Shown here: positions 5,812 through 14,563 of the stretch, piece after piece | Position numbering within the stretch: position 1 is the first letter of the stretch | Layout: each line of letters opens with the position of its first letter | Source: a virus | Direction: 5' to 3' (one strand) | DNA: 32,874 nucleotides | Virus record (IMG/VR): IMGVR_UViG_3300036845_000279 | Coordinates: 1-32,874 of that record | The notes under the pieces: generated by a model | Seen by the model: only the letters and a program-made list of their open reading frames with translations | Database searches by the model: none | Told to the model about the DNA's origin: nothing | Made by a program: the position numbers and the translations under genes

Positions 5812-7010
5812 GCGCCGAATACCTTGTCTCTCAAAGTTTTGCCCTTCGAGGCCCAAGCCGGGTCTCCAGGTCCGAGCTGCGCCACGATGTAGCGGAGAAG
5901 GTCGGTGTCCGACGCGGCTGTGTACCATGCAATGAAAGCTTCGTCGGCGGCGCCGGATGTCGGCGGGACGGCAGGAGCGGGTGTTCCTGGGGTGTATTGC
6001 GCGACACGGGTGGCGAACACATCCCAGGGGAAGTTCAGTCCAACATCGGTGTGGGTGCTGCCAGGGCTCAACTGGGTGACGGTGATCGCGTTGTGGTCAG
6101 TGATCCCGTTTTCTTTGACCACTCGCGGATAGTCCTTACCGACCAAGATTTGGGTTGGGATGTTGAACGCCAAGCATTTTCTGACGGCCAGGTAGGCGGC
6201 GCTTTTAATACCGGCGGACATGTTGTCCAGCCACTCCTGTCGCGTCCAGTTCACTGTTGAGGTGGCGAAGCAAATGTTGATGGAGAACTCGTTAGCTGGG
6301 TCCAGCACTGACCAGGAGGCGACATCGTCGGTTTCCATGTCGTCTACGGAGCCGTCCGGGTTGATGATGTAGCCGTAGCTAACCCCGTTGCTGGCCATCC
6401 AATCGACAAACGCCGAGCCCTGCATCGACCCTTCCTCGGTGTGCAGGATGATGAGTCTCGGCTTGTAGCCTGCGCGGTCCTCGCAGTTGTTGTTGTTCTG
6501 GGTGAGGTCAGTTTCAGTGAACGGCGCCGGCCCGACCGGGGTTGGCGGCAGCGCGGGTACGGGCACATTTCCTCCTGAAGCGAGCTGGTTGTAAAGCGTT
6601 TGGGCGTCGGACATGCGCTGGTCGTAGCGATCCGGATAGGCCGACTGTTGAATCGCCTGCGCGTACGAGCCCGGAGTGTTGGTGTCGCTGTTGTAGTCGA
6701 GCTTCGCAAGCCGGGTGAAGAACAGCGCCGCCGATTTGTACGGGTCCATACATGTTGCGGCGTCGCCCCACCACCACGGCGGCCCCACCACCTGCTGCTG
6801 GAATAAGCCGACCGACGCGCTGTCGGAGCCGACCGCGTCGTGTGGAATCGACATGGACGCGGGCACTGCAGCGTTGGCGTACATCAGCCAGTTCGACTCG
6901 ACGAACACGGTCGCGAACCCGATCACGATGCCTTTCGGGCTAATACCTAGATCGGCACCAGCCTGCAGGACTGCCGGCGCATACTGTTGCGCAGTCACAA
7001 CCGGCCCCAT
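5808..7010 (-). CDS. lysA: Lysin A (lysozyme-like domain plus amidase)
   Basis: Encodes 400 residues. I choose ATG 7010 (MGPVVTAQQY), inside the end of a small upstream gene; an in-frame start at 7037 is less well placed. Residues ~5-145 resemble a transglycosylase/lysozyme-like domain with FVESNW (Glu38 a candidate acid) and SVGLFQQ. A Pro-rich linker (PVPALPPTPVGPAP) leads to an Amidase_2/PGRP-like domain (~175-335) with probable zinc ligands His190 (IILHTEEG), His306 (TDHNAIT) and His320/Asp322 (STHTDVG). A second Pro/Ala linker and a ~45-residue C-terminal segment (AFIAWYTAASDTDLL) follow, perhaps wall-binding. It would cut the glycan strand and the muramoyl-alanine bond. The stop overlaps lysB. 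Confidence 0.92.
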   Translation of the reverse strand: MGPVVTAQQYAPAVLQAGADLGISPKGIVIGFATVFVESNWLMYANAAVPASMSIPHDAVGSDSASVGLFQQQVVGPPWWWGDAATCMDPYKSAALFFTRLAKLDYNSDTNTPGSYAQAIQQSAYPDRYDQRMSDAQTLYNQLASGGNVPVPALPPTPVGPAPFTETDLTQNNNNCEDRAGYKPRLIILHTEEGSMQGSAFVDWMASNGVSYGYIINPDGSVDDMETDDVASWSVLDPANEFSINICFATSTVNWTRQEWLDNMSAGIKSAAYLAVRKCLAFNIPTQILVGKDYPRVVKENGITDHNAITVTQLSPGSTHTDVGLNFPWDVFATRVAQYTPGTPAPAVPPTSGAADEAFIAWYTAASDTDLLRYIVAQLGPGDPAWASKGKTLRDKVFGA

Positions 7011-7147
7011 GGGAGTCTCTCGTCGTCTTCGTCCCAATCGACGGTGGGCGCAATGAACGGGGCCGCAAGGAACACGACCAGCTCCAGAACACCGATGAGG
7101 GCGAGTAGGAGGATGGTGGCGTCGATGACATACCGGAGAACGCTCAC
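6995..7147 (-). CDS. Small single-pass membrane protein upstream of lysin A
   Basis: Encodes 50 residues from a GTG at 7147, four nt after the stop of the tail-fibre gene, and ends 16 bp inside lysin A. After (M)SVLRYVIDAT a long hydrophobic stretch (ILLLALIGVLELVVFLAAPFIA, residues ~11-32) forms one transmembrane helix, followed by an acidic tail with DWDEDDERLPW. No strong ribosome-binding site is seen, so it probably depends on coupling to the fibre gene. It is easily missed because of its length and GTG start. Its place ahead of lysin A suggests a lysis regulator or pinholin-like protein, not proven. Confidence 0.6.
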   Translation of the reverse strand: MSVLRYVIDATILLLALIGVLELVVFLAAPFIAPTVDWDEDDERLPWGRL

Positions 7148-7151
7148 CGGG

Positions 7152-8150
7152 TCACGACACCGCCGCCCAGAACGGGGTTGCGCTTGACGTAAGCGTTACA
7201 GGCGTGTGGAACGCTGTGGTGAGCCCAGTGTGGGTAGCATCAATGACGGCTCGGGGATGGGAGCTGATCAGGTTGGCCGCGCCCACAGAGCCGTTAGCAG
7301 AAGCGTCGTAAAAGAGCTTCGGCAGCGTGGTGCCAGTCGAAAACCACCCTACGTAATACAGTCCCGCTGCCACAGATTGCGCCACGGTCAAGGCCATTAC
7401 TTTTACACCTGCCGATTGCCAGGCCGTTGACTGATCAGCGGTAGCAGACAACAGGTTTCCGCTGAAATCAAACAACCCGGCGAAGTTCTGCCCCGACGTA
7501 AGAGTCGCACCTGCCGTGTTTATAGCGAAAATCACGTTGGTGATAGTGACGGCTTGCCGGATAGGCAGGAGAGTGAGATACGCCTCCCCGGCAACCAGGG
7601 TTGTGGTGATTCCGTACGACTTTATTGGATCGCCGGACCAAGCTATGTAGCCGTAGTCAGTCGGGGCAAATGCACCCAGTGCCGGAACAGCGATAGGGGC
7701 GGACCCGTCGAATCCAACGCCGTTGATGTTCGCCGGGGCCGCGAGTTTGGTGGCCGTCGCGGCATTCCCTGTGGTGCTCTGATTCAGATAGCGCGAATCC
7801 AACTGGGACAGCGGCTCATCGGTGGAGCGGACGCCCCATTGAGCGGTGGTCGAGTTGTATTGAAGAATTAAAGTTTGGCCCTGCAACAGTAATTGCGCCG
7901 GGGTTGTGCTACCGCCGAGGAATGCGTCGGAACCGCCTGGGACGATTGTCGCTATGTTCGCCGAGGCATAGGCGGCGTCGTAGCGTTTAACGGCGACGGT
8001 AGAAAGATTCGCCGGGGCAGTCGGCAACGTAATCGCCACGCTGGCCGAGGAGCAGTCCACGATAACCCAATCGTTGACGCTGGCAGTGTATGGCGCTGTA
8101 GTAGCGATCGGGACCAGGGATGGGGCGATGGGGGTGTATCTATAGGTCAT
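7152..8150 (-). CDS. Tail fibre / receptor-binding-type protein
   Basis: Encodes 332 residues; the ATG at 8150 overlaps the previous stop (ATGA). The N-terminal part (~1-95) is a beta-rich module (VNDWVIVDCSSASVAITLP, TLILQYNSTTAQWGV). Residues ~96-140 contain LDSRYLNQSTTGNAATATKL and NINGVGFDGSAPI, a linker pattern seen repeatedly in trimeric phage tail fibres. The C-terminal half is a beta-sandwich-like region (AGEAYLTLLPIRQAVTITN, FAGLFDFSGNLL) likely to contact the host surface. As the last virion gene before lysis it is a strong candidate host-range determinant. Confidence 0.75.
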   Translation of the reverse strand: MTYRYTPIAPSLVPIATTAPYTASVNDWVIVDCSSASVAITLPTAPANLSTVAVKRYDAAYASANIATIVPGGSDAFLGGSTTPAQLLLQGQTLILQYNSTTAQWGVRSTDEPLSQLDSRYLNQSTTGNAATATKLAAPANINGVGFDGSAPIAVPALGAFAPTDYGYIAWSGDPIKSYGITTTLVAGEAYLTLLPIRQAVTITNVIFAINTAGATLTSGQNFAGLFDFSGNLLSATADQSTAWQSAGVKVMALTVAQSVAAGLYYVGWFSTGTTLPKLFYDASANGSVGAANLISSHPRAVIDATHTGLTTAFHTPVTLTSSATPFWAAVS

Positions 8151-8389
8151 TGGCGCGTGAACTCCTCTACTACCTCGCCAGTGGCCGAACTGATGAGCCC
8201 CCAAGACTCGAGGACAACTTCGGGGTTTTCTTCCCTGGCTGATCTAACGACATGATCGACCTCGTTTTTCACGAGGTCTTTCGCGTCGTTGAACTCTTCA
8301 ATACTGAAGAAGACGTGCGGGCCGTGGTGTCTTGCTTTATTTGTCTTGACGAACAGCACATACGGTCCGGGCTGCTGAATTTCATCCAC
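8147..8389 (-). CDS. Small hypothetical protein between fibre genes
   Basis: Encodes 80 residues from a GTG with an excellent AGGAGG eight nt upstream. It is charged and soluble: a strand with PYVLFVKTNKARHHGPHVFF, then a long acidic helix (IEEFNDAKDLVKNEVDHVV), and a second short strand/helix ending EVVEEFTRQ. It could be a chaperone or adaptor for the adjacent fibres, as small acidic proteins between fibre genes often are, but no family is recognised. The stop overlaps the next start. Confidence 0.7.
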   Translation of the reverse strand: MDEIQQPGPYVLFVKTNKARHHGPHVFFSIEEFNDAKDLVKNEVDHVVRSAREENPEVVLESWGLISSATGEVVEEFTRQ

Positions 8390-8401
8390 AATAAAAGCCT
8401 C

Positions 8402-10999
8402 CTAGAGTTTAGTCACATCAACGGTGGCCGCTATAGCAGAGTGCCCCCTCGGCGATGGATGCGTGCCGTCGCCGGTCATGGTGTTCAAAGCGATAGGAAC
8501 ACTGCTGACCGTGGTTCCCGCGTTGAGAGTTGCCAGCGCGGTTGTGGAATTGGTGATCGAGTAAAGGAAGCCCGCCATCAGTCCACCGGAGGCCCCCGCG
8601 CCTGGAAGCGTGAACGCAATACCCTTGTCCCCACCCGATTCAATCACAGCGCTGTTGAAGGCTGCGTCGCTGGACGTGATGATGGTCGTACCTGACGTAA
8701 TCGACGCCGTCGCCATCCGCGAAGGCGGCGCCCACAATCCAGATCCTAGCGAGGACTCAACCGGGGCCGCGATGTCAATAATTCCCGTAATCGGGTGACC
8801 AAAGTTACCGGCTACCAGAGCATTCGAAGTTCCAACAGCAACAGGCAGTAGGGTCGTCGGATCTATCGGAGCACCTGCCCGGACCCATGTGTTGTATATG
8901 GCCCGTTGCGGTGCGGACGACATCAACGTCTGGTTTACGGTAGTGGCCCAACCATCCGTGGACGATGTGAAGGGGGTATTCGTCGTTAGGTACACCCGTG
9001 AGATTCCGTGACGACGCACAGCGGTTGCGATGAGCACGTTGAGCGGTTCGACAGCAATCGCGTTAAGCGACAATATGTTTATGTCGTTGGAGACATATTC
9101 GATGATGGCGATATTTGCTCTAGTTGCGTAGGGAAGTCTGCGGAAGCTGCCGTTGGTCGACTGGAACGTGGTTGCGCGATCGCCAGGGAGGGCCAGATTC
9201 AGTAAGCCGCCCTTGCCGGTCACGGCTCTGATACCCCATCCGCCCTGATTAAGCGCCGGCCTATATTGCAACGTGCTATCGCCATACGCAGACGCCGCTG
9301 AGTCCCCGATCATCAAGACAGACTTAGCATTACGGTCGTTGACGCTCCCCATCAACGCTGCCGGGCCATACAGGTATTGACCGTTTGAACCGGCTACTGC
9401 CGCACTTCCTGGTGCGGTCAGGTCGGTAGTTGCTGTCCAGCCGCCATACGACCCGTAGGCCCCAAAAGACATCAGCCTGACGGGATAGGCCGTCCCGCTG
9501 GCCAGGAACGTGCGCACAGCAACAACGTCGCCAGCAGCTACTGTTATACCAACGGGGTCCGCGATAATACGCCCACCGGGATCTAGCGTCGCGGCGGTTC
9601 GTCCCCCAAAGGTCACCCTATAGACGGTGTTCACAACGGTGTTGGGGTTGGTGCTGCTGACGACGCGCACCGCGGCATTGAAACTTATTGGGCCTGTGGC
9701 ATCTGTGTCTAGGAAAGTTGCAGTCGCCGTGTAGAAATGAGTGAAAAGCGGTGCGACGCTGGTGGCCGCAATGCCTACCGTGAACAGAAATTCGCTAGTC
9801 CCAACGGTAGATGTTGGTACAGCCCCAAACTGGGACGACCCGTACCCGGTATCGCCTATGCTGACCATCTTGTTAGCGCCTGAGAGTGCATCAATCGGCG
9901 CCAGATAGCGTTGATCATTTGCCGCAACAGGATTCAGCGATCCGGCAGGGGACCAGTACTTTGTTCCGGCAACCGAAATGACTTGGTATTCGCGTTGTTC
10001 CCCGGACATCGGCAACGTGGTCGACGTGCCGCCTGATGAATAGAATATGTCCGATCCAGCGCAGCTGAGCGTGACAGTGTTGGCTGAGATGTCGTCAGGG
10101 TCGCGGCGCACCGCCAAGCGTGCCCCGACACGCAGCCCGGACAGTGCGGGCAGCGGTGGGGTTAGGTTGCCGGAAGTGGCGTTGTAGTACGTGATCTGGC
10201 CGATAACCGGAGCAGTGCTTGTCGTAACGATGCTCACCGTCGACAACGGCTCTAACGTATTGACGCTGTTTACCGATAAGGTTCCGTCAGTGTTGTTGAC
10301 GACCGCCGAGGTTTGTAACGCGGTGTTCGCCAAGCCTAATGCGGTCTGGGCCGCGGACGACAGCGCCACTGTGTTGCTGGTGACGGTAATGTCGGTGCCC
10401 GCTGCGATCGATTGCAGTGCTGTTGCCGCTAACCCCAGTTCGGTTTGCACTGCCGACGTTAGATCGGTCGCTGGGATACCGCCCGTGGGTTTGTTGTAAG
10501 CACCAAGATCGGTTCTCGCGGTGGCAGCATCAGGCGCGGTGAGTAGTTGACGCCCGAGTGTGGTGGCATCCGAAATGTTCGCCGATGCGACTGTCTGTAT
10601 CTGCCCCGCCAAAACCCCGGCGGTTGGTGTCACCGCAACCAGGTTGATTGGTGTCGTATCGACGCTCGCAGCGAAAGTTACCGACTCCAAGGTCAGCGGG
10701 GCCCGCTGCTCACCGGGCTCCCGGTAGTAGACGTTGGAAAAGTCCGCCCTGTAATACAGGGTCCCAGTCAGGTTCAGCACCGCCGTGTTCGCCAGCAGAT
10801 AAACAGGGACCAACGTGTTGTTATCAATAGTTGAATGGATAACTGAGGGCACCACGATCGCTGGGGGGGAGAGCGTGGGAACAGCCAGCACACCGCTTTC
10901 CTCGACCAGCATCGTGAATGACACACAACCGTTTATGAAGCCCTCAGTTGAGGATGGCTCCCAAGTTCCTGTGACCTCGAAATAGCTCAGCTGTGTCAC
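8402..10999 (-). CDS. Minor tail protein with C-terminal SGNH (GDSL) hydrolase domain
   Basis: Encodes 865 residues from a GTG preceded by GAGGA. Residues ~1-165 resemble the N-terminal region of actinophage minor tail proteins (TGTWEPSSTEGF, YRADFSNVYYREPG). A Thr/Ser/Ala-rich fibre stalk follows, with near repeats QTELGLAATALQ and QTALGLANTALQ at ~190-230. Residues ~559-865 are an SGNH hydrolase: GDS with Ser ~567 in VLMIGDSAASAYGDS, a Gly in LALPGD, VSND at ~636-639, and DGTHP with Asp ~844 and His ~847. A beta-rich insert of about 80 residues splits blocks III and V. Such esterases deacylate cell-surface glycans or lipids; here the substrate is probably an acylated envelope component. Confidence 0.85.
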   Translation of the reverse strand: MTQLSYFEVTGTWEPSSTEGFINGCVSFTMLVEESGVLAVPTLSPPAIVVPSVIHSTIDNNTLVPVYLLANTAVLNLTGTLYYRADFSNVYYREPGEQRAPLTLESVTFAASVDTTPINLVAVTPTAGVLAGQIQTVASANISDATTLGRQLLTAPDAATARTDLGAYNKPTGGIPATDLTSAVQTELGLAATALQSIAAGTDITVTSNTVALSSAAQTALGLANTALQTSAVVNNTDGTLSVNSVNTLEPLSTVSIVTTSTAPVIGQITYYNATSGNLTPPLPALSGLRVGARLAVRRDPDDISANTVTLSCAGSDIFYSSGGTSTTLPMSGEQREYQVISVAGTKYWSPAGSLNPVAANDQRYLAPIDALSGANKMVSIGDTGYGSSQFGAVPTSTVGTSEFLFTVGIAATSVAPLFTHFYTATATFLDTDATGPISFNAAVRVVSSTNPNTVVNTVYRVTFGGRTAATLDPGGRIIADPVGITVAAGDVVAVRTFLASGTAYPVRLMSFGAYGSYGGWTATTDLTAPGSAAVAGSNGQYLYGPAALMGSVNDRNAKSVLMIGDSAASAYGDSTLQYRPALNQGGWGIRAVTGKGGLLNLALPGDRATTFQSTNGSFRRLPYATRANIAIIEYVSNDINILSLNAIAVEPLNVLIATAVRRHGISRVYLTTNTPFTSSTDGWATTVNQTLMSSAPQRAIYNTWVRAGAPIDPTTLLPVAVGTSNALVAGNFGHPITGIIDIAAPVESSLGSGLWAPPSRMATASITSGTTIITSSDAAFNSAVIESGGDKGIAFTLPGAGASGGLMAGFLYSITNSTTALATLNAGTTVSSVPIALNTMTGDGTHPSPRGHSAIAATVDVTKL

Positions 11000-11009
11000 T
11001 CGTCCTCGC

Positions 11010-11546
11010 TCACTTGGCTTTTGTGATCATGTTGGCGTGGATGCAGTCGATTCTGGCTCGGGCCTCAGCACACACAAAGGGATCTGCTATGACAGTTAAC
11101 TGGTTGTCCTGCTTGGTTTCCGCGCCGATGGACCAGTTCGTTGAACCGGTAACGAGGAAGACGCCGTCGATGATGCATTCCTTCATGTGCATGATCGCGC
11201 CGTGCTCGCTACGTCCAGTCGCAACAGACGATGCGGGGTATTTCTCCTGGGTGAGTAGTTGGCGCTCGTGTACTCCCCCGGCCTGTGAACTGTCCAAGGT
11301 CAACTGGACGTAGCAGTTTTCCTGGGTCAGTTTGGTGCGCAGGATCTCCGCCAGCTCGGGGTCATCGAATCCGTACATCGCCACTACTAAAGACTTTGTG
11401 GCAGATTGCAAAAGGTATTTCAGTGCGCCGTGAACATCGTCCACGGGTGAGTAGAACGAGCGGTGCGTGTCCGGGTAGCCGGGAGGGAACGGACCTTTTT
11501 TGAACTGGTCGAGAACATCGAGGCGGGCGAGCGCGTGCGCAGCCAT
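11010..11546 (-). CDS. Phospholipase D-like (single HKD) protein
   Basis: Encodes 178 residues. ATG 11546 shares one base with the preceding stop (TGATG), preferred over an in-frame start 96 nt upstream. It has one complete HKD motif: His120-x-Lys122-x4-Asp127-x6-Gly134-Ser135-x-Asn137 (HMKECIIDGVFLVTGSTN). The N-terminal half carries FYSPVDDVHGALKYLL and SLVVAMYGFDD, typical of the PLDc_2/Nuc fold. One-HKD members act as dimers, either as nucleases (Nuc, BfiI) or phosphodiesterases. No signal peptide is seen. Its position between two tail-associated hydrolases suggests a lipid target, but a nuclease cannot be excluded. Confidence 0.85.
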   Translation of the reverse strand: MAAHALARLDVLDQFKKGPFPPGYPDTHRSFYSPVDDVHGALKYLLQSATKSLVVAMYGFDDPELAEILRTKLTQENCYVQLTLDSSQAGGVHERQLLTQEKYPASSVATGRSEHGAIMHMKECIIDGVFLVTGSTNWSIGAETKQDNQLTVIADPFVCAEARARIDCIHANMITKAK

Positions 11547-12298
11547 CAATACGTCGGTGTCGGGACGGTGACGGGGCGGCTGTAGGCGCCCTCGATGGTC
11601 GGCCGGATATCCAAGTCGAGAGGATCGGTATAGGTGTTCCACGTGGTGCCCACCATGGGAACGGGTTGCGTCATTGACCAGATGTAGGTGATGTTCCCGA
11701 CGGTGTGAGAGACGTTCCCGGGCGCGGTGGGGCTCGGATCAATGTTTTGGTAGTTGGGGTGTACGGAGTTTTGGCCGCAGAACGCGTTGTATTTGGCGGT
11801 TGGCAGGCCAGTGCCGCTACCTGTCGGCCAGTCCGTCCAGCCGTCGTATTGCCTCTTGATTTCGGTGCAGGTGAAGCTAGTTCCGGATGGGGCTGTGACG
11901 TTGGCGCCGAACCAGTTCGGCAGCCACGCCCCCGTAGCAGGCCCGAGGGCGCCCCCATACACACTCACACTGTTGCCGATCCACACAAAGCTCAGGTCGG
12001 TCGGGGAGATGGTGGTGGTGGGGGCGTAGGCGTTCAGCCAGTAGTTGCACACCACAGCGCCGAGGCTGTGCCCGAACGCCACCATCGGTGCTGTGCCAGC
12101 AAGTAGGTAGCTGTTAAGCATTTGCGCGCCGGCCTGCACCGTGTTCAGGAATAAGCCCTCGTTGTTGTAGGGCACTTGGATTTGGTTGTGACCTTTGGTG
12201 ATCTGCCCTTTGAGCATGGTCGGCATGTAGTTGTTGAGGCCGGAGAACGCGCCGCCGAGCATGAACACGGTTGTGGTCACTGATAGGCCGTAATCCAT
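11546..12298 (-). CDS. PE-PPE-type alpha/beta serine hydrolase
   Basis: Encodes 250 residues; the start lies 22 bp inside the upstream minor tail gene. After a strand with VFMLGGAFSG the nucleophile elbow GHSLGA puts Ser at ~78. VWIGNSVSVYGGALG (~105-119) matches the GNPxRPNGG signature that I associate with the PE-PPE domain, otherwise known from mycobacterial PE/PPE esterases. VHPNYQNID in the C-terminal third is a candidate for the triad His. No signal peptide or PE/PPE N-terminal domain is present. Family members hydrolyse acyl esters, so the natural reading is a virion-associated esterase acting on envelope lipids during entry. Confidence 0.8.
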   Translation of the reverse strand: MDYGLSVTTTVFMLGGAFSGLNNYMPTMLKGQITKGHNQIQVPYNNEGLFLNTVQAGAQMLNSYLLAGTAPMVAFGHSLGAVVCNYWLNAYAPTTTISPTDLSFVWIGNSVSVYGGALGPATGAWLPNWFGANVTAPSGTSFTCTEIKRQYDGWTDWPTGSGTGLPTAKYNAFCGQNSVHPNYQNIDPSPTAPGNVSHTVGNITYIWSMTQPVPMVGTTWNTYTDPLDLDIRPTIEGAYSRPVTVPTPTY

Positions 12299-14559
12299 AT
12301 TTGGCCGGGGGCGCCGTGGCCGCCGTTGGCTAGATAGGCGCCGCCCGCGCCGCCGCCGCCCGGGGCTGCGCCGTTCGCGTTGGCAATGAGTTCTTCAGCG
12401 CCGCCCATATAGGTGGTGTTACCCAGGCCGCTTGTGTAGACAAGGTTTCCGGGGCTGAGCCCGAAATAGGTGGGGTTCGATCCCGATACGGCGCCGCCGG
12501 CTGCGGTGATCGCTGGCCCGGTGTATCCGGTGATGGTGACCGCGCAGCCACTTCCCGCGGCGCCGTTGCTGATCTCGATGACACCACCCGCACCGCCCTG
12601 CCCGATGGTGTAGGTGAATGCTGTTGTGGTTAACGGAACATCGATGCCGTAGGTCAGTGTGAACGCTGCCCACACGCCGTGGTTGCCGCCGGAGCCGTAA
12701 GAGAAAATGGTGGAACCTGGTCCGCCTCCGCCGCCGTCACCGACCAACACAATATCGATGAGGTCACCCAACGCCATCCATGTCGGGACGGTGTATGTGC
12801 CAGACGCGGCGGTGAGGGTTGTGACTTCCGGGTCGTGCTGTGGCACCCCGAGGGTGCCGCCTAAGCCGAACCATGGCACGTTGTTGCTGTAAGGGGGGCC
12901 GGGTGCCGCGATCGTGGACGGCGGTAATGCGGGGGTTCCCGCCAGCCTTATAGTGACCGCACACCATGGGTTTGATGCACCGGCTGTTGCTGTGACACTA
13001 AAGCTTCCGACGGTGGAGCTGTCGCACACCATGAGGGCCGGGTAGTCGTTGCCACCCGAGTTCCATGCGGCGCGTTGGTTGGCTCCGGTGGGTGTGCCGA
13101 TGGATGCGCTGGACAGCGAACCTATCGACATGAACGCCACAATGGTGAGCCCATCAGCGATTCCGGTGGGTGATACAGCAAGCGCCGTACCAGAGCCGGC
13201 GGCGCTGCTGGTGGACGCGGTTGTTGTTGCGGCATTCTTGTAGGATGTTGCGCGTATCGACACCCAGGTTATCGCCGAGGATGAGTTATTCACTGTGACG
13301 CTAACAGTTTTCGCTGTTCCCGAACCAGCGCCGGCCAACCGGAAAACTTCCAGTAACCCGTTGGATGCGGTGGTGTTGGGGCTCAGACTGGTCCCAGACA
13401 TGGACACGCCGCCATAGGTGGTGACTATCGACGTGATCGCGGTGCCATTCGAGTAGGCGGCAACCGAAACCACCACATCATCACCGACTGGGGCAGTGAA
13501 CGATTCGGTCCAGTTAGGGCTTGTCGACGCAGCTAGTGAGGCGCGCACCCCCGTGGTGTCCGCCACATCGAAAACTACCGGGGTGATGGAGTTGCGTGAC
13601 CCACCCAACGACTGCGGAAACGAGGGGGTGATCGTGTTCACCGGCAAATAATGGTTGGGCTCACCGGCAATATTGAAGCTGGTGCCCGCGGTGCCTTCCA
13701 TCATCAATTCCACCGCGTACCAAGCACCCTGGACGCTCACGAACTGATCAATGGTGGGGATTGTGGTGTAGTTCCATCCCGCTGCGGCGGTGGTGACCGG
13801 CCCGATAGTGAACATCAACGTGCACGCGCCCGTCGTTGTGTTCAACGAATACACACTCAAATACAAAGTGAGGCCAGACCCGACTGTGGGTGCCAGCCAA
13901 ATGATGCTCTGCTTCAAACCGGCGTCCGGTGTGCCGATATAGCCGATAACGGAGCTGTCCGGTGTGACCGCCACAACCTTGGAGGAATCGGTGATCTGAG
14001 ACACAGGGAACACAGCGTCGGCGGTCGAATCTATCGCCAGATAGGAGGGTTTATAGATAGCCCGGTTGGTGAGCGCCTCGGCGTTGGTGGTGCCCGGCCA
14101 CGGGCCCGCATTGGCCACACCGCTGAGCCATGTCGCTAATTCGCTTGCGGTGGTGACAGAGAAACCTAGGTCGGTGAACAGGACATCCCACGCCGTGAAA
14201 GCGGTTTGCGCGTTACCACCTATCGTTTGCAGCGCAGCTATCAGGGCTGTCACATCAGTGTCGGCCTGCCCGACAACACCGTTGATCAGACTCTGAAAAT
14301 TCAGCGACGACTGCTGCAACACAGAGGAGATGAAGTTGAAGAAGGATTGCGCGTCGGCGAGCCACGCCACAAGATCCAAACCAGTGGCTTGGTCGATCGC
14401 CGTCAAAACGTTGTTGAGGAAAAGCTGCTCGGCCTTCGCTAGCGCGGCGGGGATCTGGTCGTTGAGGTGATTGATCTGCGCAGCAGTAACACTTATTTGG
14501 TTGTTCGGGTCGTGGGTGACCTGAAGGTTCTGCGAGAAGAGATCAATCTGGCGGGGCAT
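12277..14559 (-). CDS. Minor tail protein with Gly-rich C-terminus
   Basis: Encodes 760 residues. Residues 1-~150 are helical (ITAAQINHLNDQIPAALAKAEQ-like start, then AWLADAQSFFNFIS), probably anchoring to the baseplate. Residues ~165-330 form a carbohydrate-binding-like beta region (YLSVYSLNTTTGACTLMF). Residues ~330-570 look like Ig-like repeats with NWTESFTAPVGDDVVV and WVSIRATSYKNA. The C-terminus (~600-760) is Gly-rich (LVGDGGGGGPG, GQGGAGG, PGGGGAGG), a fold found in phage fibre tips and ice-binding-like adhesins. It is the largest structural candidate for host-surface contact besides the SGNH fibre. Confidence 0.8.
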   Translation of the reverse strand: MPRQIDLFSQNLQVTHDPNNQISVTAAQINHLNDQIPAALAKAEQLFLNNVLTAIDQATGLDLVAWLADAQSFFNFISSVLQQSSLNFQSLINGVVGQADTDVTALIAALQTIGGNAQTAFTAWDVLFTDLGFSVTTASELATWLSGVANAGPWPGTTNAEALTNRAIYKPSYLAIDSTADAVFPVSQITDSSKVVAVTPDSSVIGYIGTPDAGLKQSIIWLAPTVGSGLTLYLSVYSLNTTTGACTLMFTIGPVTTAAAGWNYTTIPTIDQFVSVQGAWYAVELMMEGTAGTSFNIAGEPNHYLPVNTITPSFPQSLGGSRNSITPVVFDVADTTGVRASLAASTSPNWTESFTAPVGDDVVVSVAAYSNGTAITSIVTTYGGVSMSGTSLSPNTTASNGLLEVFRLAGAGSGTAKTVSVTVNNSSSAITWVSIRATSYKNAATTTASTSSAAGSGTALAVSPTGIADGLTIVAFMSIGSLSSASIGTPTGANQRAAWNSGGNDYPALMVCDSSTVGSFSVTATAGASNPWCAVTIRLAGTPALPPSTIAAPGPPYSNNVPWFGLGGTLGVPQHDPEVTTLTAASGTYTVPTWMALGDLIDIVLVGDGGGGGPGSTIFSYGSGGNHGVWAAFTLTYGIDVPLTTTAFTYTIGQGGAGGVIEISNGAAGSGCAVTITGYTGPAITAAGGAVSGSNPTYFGLSPGNLVYTSGLGNTTYMGGAEELIANANGAAPGGGGAGGAYLANGGHGAPGQIWITAYQ

Positions 14560-14563
14560 CGCT

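Noticed and set aside
10640-10834. Small + strand frames opposite the SGNH fibre
   Set aside because: Antisense shadows with no motifs or ribosome-binding sites.
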